Origin: an uncultured bacterium
Lineage (GTDB): Bacteria > Bacillota > Clostridia > Lachnospirales > Lachnospiraceae
Direction: 5' to 3'
Length of the DNA: 7,267 nt
NCBI GenBank assembly: GCA_947071365.1
Contig: CAMTFT010000080.1
Location: 1-7,267 of the forward strand
Shown piece after piece: positions 1 to 5,341 of this stretch (position 1 is its first letter; every line of letters starts with the position of its first letter). Under the pieces are notes generated by a model, which searched no databases, was not told where the DNA came from, and saw only the letters and a program-made list of their open reading frames with translations. The position numbers and the translations under genes are program-made.

Positions 1-46
1 AGATGTAGCTCCGTCTCGTGGGCTCGGAGATGTGTATAAGAGACAG
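1..46 (+). other. Untrimmed Illumina Nextera (i7 side) adapter
   Basis: This is synthetic library sequence, not genome. Bases 28-46 are the 19-base Tn5 mosaic end AGATGTGTATAAGAGACAG, and 13-27 are the Nextera read-2 tail that precedes it. Bases 5-12 (GTAGCTCC) sit exactly where the i7 index belongs, and 1-4 (AGAT) match the last bases of the P7 primer. From memory, GTAGCTCC is the oligo-orientation form of Nextera XT index N718. The genome therefore begins at base 47, and any start codon called near here is an artefact of fragmentation. Confidence 0.98.
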
Positions 47-1344
47 ACGTGGTAGGCGGATGTGTCCGGGATTCCATTCTCGGACGGCAGCCTGAGGACT
101 GGGATGTTACGACTTCGGCTTCCCCGAACCAGGTGAAAGAACTGTTTGAAAGAACGATCGATACAGGTATTGAGCACGGGACGGTTACTGTGCTTTTGGA
201 CAAGGAAGGATTTGAGGTAACGACGTACCGGATAGACGGGGCGTATGAGGACTGCCGCCATCCAAAGGAGGTCGTATTTACGTCGAATCTGACGGAGGAT
301 CTGAGACGGCGTGATTTTACGATCAATGCGATGGCGTATTCGCATGAAAGCGGTCTTGTGGACGAGTTCGGCGGCCTGGAGGATCTGAAAAATCAGGTGA
401 TCCGCTGTGTCGGAGCTGCACGGGAACGTTTCTCGGAGGATGCGCTTCGGATGATGAGGGCGGTGCGCTTTGCGGCGCAGCTTGGTTTTACTCTGGATGA
501 AGAGGTGCGCCAGGCGATCCGGGAAATGGCGGAGGCGCTGGACTGTATCAGCGCGGAGCGCATCCAGACAGAGCTGGTAAAGCTTCTCGTATCCCCGAAT
601 CCGCATTGGTTCCGGCTGGCCTATGAATGTGGCATTACTTCTGTTATCATGCCGGAGTTTGACCGGATCATGGTACAGCGCCAGAACAATCCGCATCACG
701 CATACACGACGGGAGAACACACACTGATCGCGCTGCGGAACATTCCGGCGGACAAGGTGCTGCGGCTGACGATGCTGTTTCATGATATGGGGAAGCCGGA
801 GGTCTTCGTCACAGACGAAAACGGCAAGGATCATTTTAAGGGACATGCTGCCTACAGTGAAAAAATTGCGGCGCGGATCATGAAGAACCTGAAATTTGAC
901 AATGACACGCTTCGCACAGTCTGCAACCTGATCCGAAATCATTCCTGGTATCCACAGTTAACGGGTAAGGATGTGCGATCCTGTGCATACCGCATAGGCC
1001 CGGATCTGTTTGATTCCTTTTTGCAGGTCAAGCATGCGGACATTATGGCGCATCACCCTGATGTGATTCAGCAGAAGCTGGATTATCTGAAAGAGGTGGA
1101 ACACATCTGGAAGGATGTGCAGATGCATGGCGACTGTCTTTCTCTGAAAGACTTAAAGATCAGCGGAAAGGAACTGATTGCGGACGGCATGAAGCCGGGG
1201 CCGGAGGTAGGCAATATACTGGGGCGGCTTCTGGTGGAGGTGCTGGAATATCCAGAGCGAAATGAAGTAGCCTACCTGCTGGAACGGAGCCGTGAACTGC
1301 GGGAAGAAAAAGCTGACAAGACCGGCGATGAGGAAATGCTTTGA
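47..1344 (+). CDS. cca: CCA-adding tRNA nucleotidyltransferase, 5' truncated
   Basis: Adds or repairs the 3'-CCA of tRNAs using CTP and ATP without a nucleic acid template; cytoplasmic. Numbering from the GTG at 49 (431 residues remain): the nucleotidyltransferase core opens directly with GGCVRD (3-8), then the metal-binding carboxylates DWD (17-19), motif RRRDFTINAMAY (86-97) and the class II nucleotide-recognition motif with EDALRMMRAVRF (130-141). An HD-domain signature FHDMGKP (244-250) follows, as in HD-carrying bacterial CCA enzymes. The GTG at 49 is an internal valine codon (family context is usually YVVGGxVRD), and bases 47-48 (AC) are the end of the preceding codon, probably Tyr. Roughly 20-30 N-terminal residues are missing because the adapter cuts the gene. 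The native promoter and start lie outside the window. The NUDIX gene starts 74 bases after the stop on the same strand, so cotranscription is likely. Confidence 0.96.
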
Positions 1345-1401
1345 AAAAATGAAGCGGACGGAGCTTGCATGATATCAGAAGACAGGAAGAGCAAAGCATT
1401 C

Positions 1402-1411
1402 AGGAGGTGAT
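1402..1411 (+). promoter_or_regulatory. Ribosome binding site that fixes the NUDIX start
   Basis: AGGAGGTGAT matches the 16S rRNA 3' tail over ten consecutive bases. It ends 7 bases before the ATG at 1419. An ATG at 1410 lies inside this site, and an in-frame ATG at 1365 has no comparable site, so 1419 is the start chosen. Such a perfect site suggests efficient translation independent of the upstream cca gene. Confidence 0.85.
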
Positions 1412-1418
1412 GAGTGTT

Positions 1419-1898
1419 ATGAAATCTCCGTTGACAACGTTATGTTATATTGAAAAGGACGATCAGTATCTGATGCTGCACCGCGTCAGTAAAAAGAATG
1501 ATGTAAATAAAGATAAATGGATCGGAATAGGCGGTCATTTTGAGGAGGGTGAGAGCCCGGAGGAATGTCTGCTGCGGGAGGCGAAGGAGGAGACAGGGCT
1601 TACCCTGACCTCCTGGAAATTCCGGGGCCTTGTGACTTTTGTTGCTGAGGGTTGGCTGCCGGAGTATATGTGCCTGTACACGGCGGATGGATTTGAGGGA
1701 ACGATGATACCCTGCAATGAAGGCGTGCTGGAATGGGTGCCGAAAAAGAAGCTGGGTGAGCTGAATCTCTGGGAAGGCGACAAAATTTTCCTGAAGCTTA
1801 TGGCGGAGGATGCCCCGTTTTTCTCTTTGAAGTTTATGTATCAGGGAGATACGTTGAAATATGCATCGCTGGATGGCAGGGTGCTGATACAGAGGTGA
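1419..1898 (+). CDS. NUDIX hydrolase (MutT / 8-oxo-dGTP diphosphatase-like)
   Basis: A 159-residue soluble protein predicted to hydrolyse a nucleoside diphosphate linked to another moiety. The complete NUDIX box GX5EX7REUXEEXGU occupies residues 39-61: G39, E45, R53-E54, E57-E58, G60, with the Mg2+-binding glutamates present and Ala55 at the first hydrophobic position. The N-terminus (TTLCYIEKDDQYLMLHR, 6-22) and the WIGIGG strand (34-39) match Firmicutes proteins commonly annotated as 8-oxo-dGTP diphosphatase, which remove oxidised dGTP before it is misincorporated. The actual substrate cannot be read from the sequence, since NUDIX enzymes vary widely. Length is normal for a single-domain member. 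It follows cca by 74 bases in the same direction and is followed after 18 bases by a probable terminator, so cca-NUDIX looks like one transcription unit. The start is set by the strong Shine-Dalgarno site at 1402-1411. Confidence 0.92.
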   Translation: MKSPLTTLCYIEKDDQYLMLHRVSKKNDVNKDKWIGIGGHFEEGESPEECLLREAKEETGLTLTSWKFRGLVTFVAEGWLPEYMCLYTADGFEGTMIPCNEGVLEWVPKKKLGELNLWEGDKIFLKLMAEDAPFFSLKFMYQGDTLKYASLDGRVLIQR

Positions 1899-1916
1899 GC
1901 GCTGGCTGCGAGGGTT

Positions 1917-1985
1917 AAATACCCCTGCTGCTTTGCAACACTTCAAGCTTGATACCCCATTGTCTGCAGCGGGGTATTTGATTTT
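1917..1985 (+). terminator. Probable intrinsic terminator after the NUDIX gene
   Basis: The 5' arm AAATACCCC (1917-1925) plus GCTGC (1927-1931) is complementary to GCAGC (1966-1970) plus GGGGTATTT (1971-1979), giving a 14-bp stem with one bulged T at 1926 and a 34-base loop. A short T-rich tail (to 1985) follows. The long loop and interrupted U-tract make it weaker than a textbook terminator. A second ATACCCC at 1952-1958 can pair with the same 3' arm (GGGGTAT, 1971-1977) to form a smaller 7-bp, 12-base-loop hairpin. The site lies 18 bases after the NUDIX stop and about 30 bases before the next start codon. The remaining bases of the 1899-2016 gap hold the Shine-Dalgarno site for the next gene and no convincing promoter. 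Confidence 0.6.
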
Positions 1986-2016
1986 GAAAATGTACAAGTA
2001 ATATGAGGAGAACATT

Positions 2017-3096
2017 ATGAAAAAGACATCACTCAGGAATCCCCTGTTGCTGCTTCTTACGGCAGTCATCTGGGGAGTGGCTTTTGTTGCGCAAAGTGTG
2101 GGAATGGACTATGTGGGCCCGTTCACTTTTAATTTTGTCCGCAGTACGATCGGCGGGTTTGTATTGATACCCTGCATATTTTTGCTGGATCGCATACGCG
2201 GTGGATCATCTTCCGGGGAAGTATCACTCGGGAAAGCATCACCCGGAAAAGCATCACCCGGGGAAGCGTCACCCGGGAAAGCAATGTCTGGGAAAGTAAC
2301 ATTCGGGGAAGTAACATCTGGGAAAGTAACATCCGGGAACTCAGGGAGTGTTTCAGTGGAAAACACGGCTGGGGAGGGCAGAGGTTCTGAACCGGAAAGT
2401 GTGGCTGTACAGTATACGTGGAGGCAAAAGGAGCTGTTTGTGGGTGGTATCTGCTGCGGCGTGGCTCTTTTTGTAGCCAGCAATCTGCAGCAGTTCGGCA
2501 TCAAGTATACGACGGTGGGAAAGGCCGGATTTATCACGGCCCTTTATATTGTCATTGTTCCGCTTCTCGGAATCTTTCTGAAAAAAACAGTGGGGCTCAG
2601 GGTCTGGATCAGCGTTCTGCTGGCAGTAGCCGGGCTGTATCTGCTGTGCATTACGGATGGATTTTCCATCAGCGGCGGAGATTTTCTGGTGCTGCTCTGT
2701 GCGCTGTGTTTTTCTGTACATATTCTGGTCATTGATTATTTTTCTCCGCGGGTGGACGGCGTGCGGATGTCCTGCATTCAGTTCCTGGTCTGCGGCCTGC
2801 TGTCCGGAGTGGGAATGCTCTTTACGGAGCATTTTGATTTAAGCGCTGTTTTGCAGGCGTGGATGCCGATTCTGTACGCGGGCGTAATGTCCTGCGGCGT
2901 GGCGTATACGCTTCAGATCGTGGGGCAAAAAGGCATGAATCCAACGGTGGCTTCACTGATCCTGAGCCTGGAATCCGTGGTCTCCGTGCTGGCCGGTTGG
3001 CTGATACTGGGACAAAAACTCAGCCCCCGGGAACTTTCCGGGTGTGTGCTGATGTTCGCAGCAATCATCCTCGCACAGTGTCCGCGAAAGCAATGA
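2017..3096 (+). CDS. EamA/DMT-family transporter with repeat-bearing loop
   Basis: A 359-residue membrane protein of the drug/metabolite transporter superfamily (EamA type, two five-helix halves). Hydrophobic segments lie at about 9-27, 36-57, 140-157, 168-188, 193-212, 220-240, 251-270, 283-301, 309-330 and 338-354, giving the expected ten helices. Family hallmarks are the AVIWGVAFV start of helix 1 and, in the second half, VASLILSLESVVSVLAGW (311-328). The substrate is unknown; relatives export amino acids or other small metabolites. Members are usually about 290-310 residues, and the excess lies between helices 2 and 3 (about 59-137), where a hydrophilic Gly/Ser/Lys/Glu stretch includes eight pentapeptide repeats (67-106) encoded by a 15-bp minisatellite. 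The start is supported by GAGGAG at 2005-2010, 6 bases upstream. The stop TGA (3094-3096) is also the first three bases of an inverted repeat that bounds the following non-coding repeat region. Confidence 0.92.
   Translation: MKKTSLRNPLLLLLTAVIWGVAFVAQSVGMDYVGPFTFNFVRSTIGGFVLIPCIFLLDRIRGGSSSGEVSLGKASPGKASPGEASPGKAMSGKVTFGEVTSGKVTSGNSGSVSVENTAGEGRGSEPESVAVQYTWRQKELFVGGICCGVALFVASNLQQFGIKYTTVGKAGFITALYIVIVPLLGIFLKKTVGLRVWISVLLAVAGLYLLCITDGFSISGGDFLVLLCALCFSVHILVIDYFSPRVDGVRMSCIQFLVCGLLSGVGMLFTEHFDLSAVLQAWMPILYAGVMSCGVAYTLQIVGQKGMNPTVASLILSLESVVSVLAGWLILGQKLSPRELSGCVLMFAAIILAQCPRKQ
2215..2334 (+). repeat. In-frame 15-bp tandem repeat (8 units) inside EamA gene
   Basis: Eight consecutive 15-base units start at 2215, 2230, 2245, 2260, 2275, 2290, 2305 and 2320. 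Most follow the pattern GGGRAAGYANCAYYC, and a degenerate ninth unit begins at 2335. They encode the pentapeptides GEVSL, GKASP, GKASP, GEASP, GKAMS, GKVTF, GEVTS and GKVTS, so the fourth to fifth residues drift from SP to TS along the array and Glu and Lys alternate at position 2. The unit length is a multiple of three, so gain or loss of a copy would keep the gene in frame. Adjacent near-identical units (2230 and 2245) suggest recent duplication. Confidence 0.93.
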
Positions 3097-3138
3097 GCCG
3101 TGCCAGACGGAGGAGAGACAAAATCGCTGGAAATTTAT

Positions 3139-3237
3139 TTCCAAGTGATTTTGGAACGACGACGGATGATAGGGCGAATGCCCGCGACCGAGGAAAGCGA
3201 AGCTTTTCGAGGGCCGCAGCACGGCTCAGAAGTGGAG
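3139..3237 (+). repeat. Hairpin-rich direct repeat, copy 1
   Basis: A 99-base unit about 90% or more identical to the copy at 3253-3354. It folds as four successive inverted repeats: TTCCAA (3139-3144) with TTGGAA (3151-3156); the palindromic core GGGCGAATGCCC (3172-3183); GGAAAGC (3192-3198) with GCTTTTC (3202-3208) around a GAA loop; and GGGCCG (3211-3216) with CGGCTC (3222-3227) around CAGCA. Orientation is arbitrary. Confidence 0.88.
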
Positions 3238-3252
3238 AGAGGCAACTTTTAC

Positions 3253-3354
3253 TTCCAAGTAGTTTTGGAACGACGACGGATGATAGGGCGAATGCCCGCG
3301 ACCGAGGAAATGCGATAGCATTTTTGAGGGCCGCAGCACGGCTCAAAAGTAGAG
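3253..3354 (+). repeat. Hairpin-rich direct repeat, copy 2
   Basis: A 102-base unit with the same four hairpins as copy 1: TTCCAA (3253-3258) with TTGGAA (3265-3270); GGGCGAATGCCC (3286-3297); GGAAATGC (3306-3313) with GCATTTTT (3318-3325) around GATA; and GGGCCG (3328-3333) with CGGCTC (3339-3344). Relative to copy 1 it has three single-base insertions, all in the third hairpin. Two of them (T3311 and A3320) form an extra base pair and the third lies in the loop, so pairing is preserved while sequence changes. Confidence 0.88.
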
Positions 3355-3403
3355 CGGGGCAGGCGAATGCCCCCTAATATACATACAACAGGAGTACAGA
3401 AAA

Positions 3404-4348
3404 GTGGATACAGAGAAGAAAAAGAATATAGTGGGAATGATTTTTGCGATACTGGGCGGAATATTCTGGGGAGTTTCCGGCGTATGCGGCCAGTTCCTTT
3501 TTCAGAATAAAGAAGTGACGGCACGATGGCTCGTGCCGGTTCGTTTGTCTACAGCAGGATTTTTTCTGCTTTGTTATTTTATGATACGCAATCGGGAAAA
3601 GGCTATGGAGGTCTGGAAGGATAAACGCAACGCCCGTGACGTTGTCATATACGGTCTGGCCGGGCTGATGTTCTGTCAGTTTTCCTATTTTCAGACGATT
3701 GAATGGTCGAATGCCGGTACGGCAACCGTGATCCAGTATCTGGGGCCGGCTCTGATCGTGGTGTATGTCTGCGCTTCGACCCGCAGAAAACCGGAACGCA
3801 AGGAAGTGATTTCCGTTATACTGGCCCTTGGCGGAATCTTTTTGATCGCGACTCACGGAAATCCGGGGACGCTGGTGCTTTCTCAGCGGGCGCTGATTAT
3901 GGGGCTTTTGTCTGCTGTTTCTGTTGTTATTTATACGGTACAGCCGGGGCGGCTCTTAAAACAGTTCAATGCGCCACTGATACTTGCATGGGGAATGCTG
4001 ATTGGCGGGATCGTATTGTCGGTAGTATTCCAGCCCTGGAATCATATGCCGATAGTGGACTGGGAAATGATAACGGTGCTGCTGTACATTATTTTGTTTG
4101 GTACAATGACGGGATTTTCCCTCTATATGCAGAGCGTCAAGTTGATCGGCTCTGTGAAGGCATCGCTTTTTGCGTGCGTGGAGCCGGTGGCGGCAACGGT
4201 TCTATCCGCTGTGTGGATGAAAGTGCAGTTTGCGCCGATCGATCTATTGGGATTTGTTATGATTATTGCAACCATATTTATACTGGCAATACCAACGAAA
4301 AAACATGCCGCGCGACAGGGGAGAGTTTCTGTGAGAAAAAGATATTAA
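3404..4348 (+). CDS. EamA/DMT-family transporter (second)
   Basis: A 314-residue ten-helix drug/metabolite transporter of ordinary length with two EamA halves. Helix 1 is at about 10-28 (AILGGIFWGVSG), the first half closes near 150, and the second half runs from about 163 (ALIMGLLSAVSVVIYTVQP) to 296, with the conserved SLFACVEPVAATVLS segment at 254-268. The C-terminus is a basic, probably cytoplasmic tail. The substrate cannot be assigned. It starts with GTG at 3404, supported by AGGAG at 3390-3394, 9 bases upstream; no in-frame ATG offers a better site. It is not a close duplicate of the transporter at 2017-3096: the shared features are family-level only, and it lacks the repeat loop. A PflX-like gene follows after 57 bases on the same strand with no visible terminator, so the three genes from 3404 to 6681 may be transcribed together. 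Confidence 0.93.
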   Translation: MDTEKKKNIVGMIFAILGGIFWGVSGVCGQFLFQNKEVTARWLVPVRLSTAGFFLLCYFMIRNREKAMEVWKDKRNARDVVIYGLAGLMFCQFSYFQTIEWSNAGTATVIQYLGPALIVVYVCASTRRKPERKEVISVILALGGIFLIATHGNPGTLVLSQRALIMGLLSAVSVVIYTVQPGRLLKQFNAPLILAWGMLIGGIVLSVVFQPWNHMPIVDWEMITVLLYIILFGTMTGFSLYMQSVKLIGSVKASLFACVEPVAATVLSAVWMKVQFAPIDLLGFVMIIATIFILAIPTKKHAARQGRVSVRKRY

Positions 4349-4405
4349 TTCCGTATTGTGAAGCAAAAATAAAAGTATGGCATGCAGGGCAGGAAGAGGA
4401 AAAGG

Positions 4406-5341
4406 ATGGATATAAAGACAGAAGATTCTATTTTGCAAAGCTGTACTCTGTGTCCCAGAGAATGCAGAGTGAATCGGCAGCAGGGGCAGAAGGGCAGATG
4501 TCATGCGGATGACAGGATCCGTGTGGCGCGGGCCGCTCTTCATATGTGGGAGGAGCCGTGTATATCAGGAAAAGAGGGCTCCGGTGCAGTGTTTTTTTCC
4601 GGGTGTTCTCTGGGCTGCATTTATTGTCAGAACCGGGAAATTTCCGGTGGCGAGAGCGGCATGGATATTTCAGTTGACCGCTTGGCGGACATTTTTCTTG
4701 AACTTCAGTCACAGGGGGCAAACAATATCAATCTTGTGACGGCAGGGCATTACGTGCCGCAGGTGAAGACAGCTCTCGAAAAAGCAAAAAACGCAGGGCT
4801 TCGTATTCCGATCGTCTATAACAGCAGCGGCTATGAAAAAGTGGAAACGCTGAAATTGCTGGAGGGTCTGGTGGATATATATCTGCCGGACTTTAAATAT
4901 ATGGATCCCGTTCTGGCCAGGCAGTATTCCAGGGCAGAGGATTATCCATCGGTAGCCCGCGGTGCGATACGGGAAATGGTGCGGCAGAGACCGCAGCCGC
5001 AGTTTGACGGGCGTGGTATCATGACGGCTGGCGTGGTGGTGCGCCATTTGCTTTTGCCAGGGCATGTGAAGGAAGCAAAACGGATCGTGGAATATCTGTA
5101 CCAGGAGTATGGAGAACAAATTTATATCAGCATGATGAATCAGTATACGCCGGGCCCCTCTGTGACAGAAGACCCACTATTGAAGCGCAGGGTGACGAAG
5201 CGGGAGTATGAGCGTTTGCTGGATTTTGCACAGGAGATTGGTATTGTCCAGGGATTTTATCAGGAAGGAGAGACGGCAAAGGAGAGCTTTATTCCGGCCT
5301 TTGACTGTCAGGGCGTGTTGCCGGAGGGAGAGAGTAGATGA
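4406..5341 (+). CDS. pflX: PflX-like radical SAM protein
   Basis: A 311-residue cytoplasmic [4Fe-4S] radical S-adenosylmethionine protein of the PflX group (COG1313), related to pyruvate formate-lyase activating enzymes. The cluster motif CX3CX2C is C67, C71, C74 in FSGCSLGCIYCQN. An N-terminal cysteine motif CTLCPREC (C13, C16, C20, plus C32) precedes it, as in this group, and NLVTAGHYVPQV (109-120) matches the characteristic strand after it. The group is annotated as putative glycyl-radical-enzyme activase, but the true substrate is not known and no glycyl radical enzyme is encoded here. I chose ATG 4406 because it has an AGAGGA site 5-6 bases upstream and gives the usual N-terminus; an in-frame ATG at 4382 has no Shine-Dalgarno site. 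Its stop overlaps the next gene's start (ATGA, 5338-5341), implying translational coupling with the rRNA methyltransferase. Confidence 0.9.
   Translation: MDIKTEDSILQSCTLCPRECRVNRQQGQKGRCHADDRIRVARAALHMWEEPCISGKEGSGAVFFSGCSLGCIYCQNREISGGESGMDISVDRLADIFLELQSQGANNINLVTAGHYVPQVKTALEKAKNAGLRIPIVYNSSGYEKVETLKLLEGLVDIYLPDFKYMDPVLARQYSRAEDYPSVARGAIREMVRQRPQPQFDGRGIMTAGVVVRHLLLPGHVKEAKRIVEYLYQEYGEQIYISMMNQYTPGPSVTEDPLLKRRVTKREYERLLDFAQEIGIVQGFYQEGETAKESFIPAFDCQGVLPEGESR

Larger units (their letters stand above)
3094..3374. repeat. Non-coding, hairpin-rich repeat region between the transporters
   Basis: This fills the 307-base gap between the two transporter genes. It is bounded on the left by TGAGCCGTGC (3094-3103), whose exact reverse complement GCACGGCTCA ends each of the two direct repeat copies (3219-3228 and 3336-3345), so the block has a terminal inverted repeat. 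Between the left boundary and copy 1 lies the perfect inverted repeat TGGAAAT-TT-ATTTCCA (3128-3143). A final short hairpin GGGGC (3356-3360) / GCCCC (3369-3373) reuses the motif GGCGAATGCCC found in both copies. Short open frames here on both strands merely translate the repeats. I do not recognise it as a named family; it resembles REP/BIME or MITE-type intergenic repeats. No clear transposase or target-site duplication is visible. Confidence 0.8.

Noticed and set aside
1365..1418. Upstream in-frame ATGs at 1365 and 1410 as NUDIX starts
   Set aside because: 1365 has no Shine-Dalgarno site and 1410 lies within the excellent one at 1402-1411; family alignment from memory begins near 1419.
1952..1977. 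CsoR/FrmR-type operator (ATACCCC...GGGGTAT)
   Set aside because: The sequence resembles such operators superficially, but the arms are 12 bases apart and there is no metal- or sulfide-related gene nearby; the hairpin and T-rich tail fit a terminator better.
1440..2069. Long antisense open frame across the NUDIX gene
   Set aside because: It is opposite a clear NUDIX coding sequence, has no recognisable motifs and no start signals; it also runs across the terminator hairpin.
2109..2537. Antisense open frame with FPGDASPGDA-like repeats
   Set aside because: The repeats are the complement of the 15-bp minisatellite, which stays open on the other strand because the unit is a multiple of three.
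3139..3354. CRISPR array
   Set aside because: Only two ~100-bp units with a 15-base gap, no short repeats with uniform spacers, no cas genes.
3065..3377. Small open frames on both strands in the transporter gap with duplicated peptides such as ERRRMIGRMPATEE
   Set aside because: They only translate the direct repeat; the copies' three-base difference makes a stop in one frame, there are no good ribosome sites, and structure rather than codon pattern is conserved.
3375..3380. TAATAT as a -10 for the second transporter
   Set aside because: No acceptable -35 at 16-18 bases and no extended TG, so not supported.
4382..4405. ATG at 4382 as the PflX-like start
   Set aside because: No ribosome binding site upstream, and it adds a basic stretch atypical of the family; ATG 4406 is better placed after AGAGGA.
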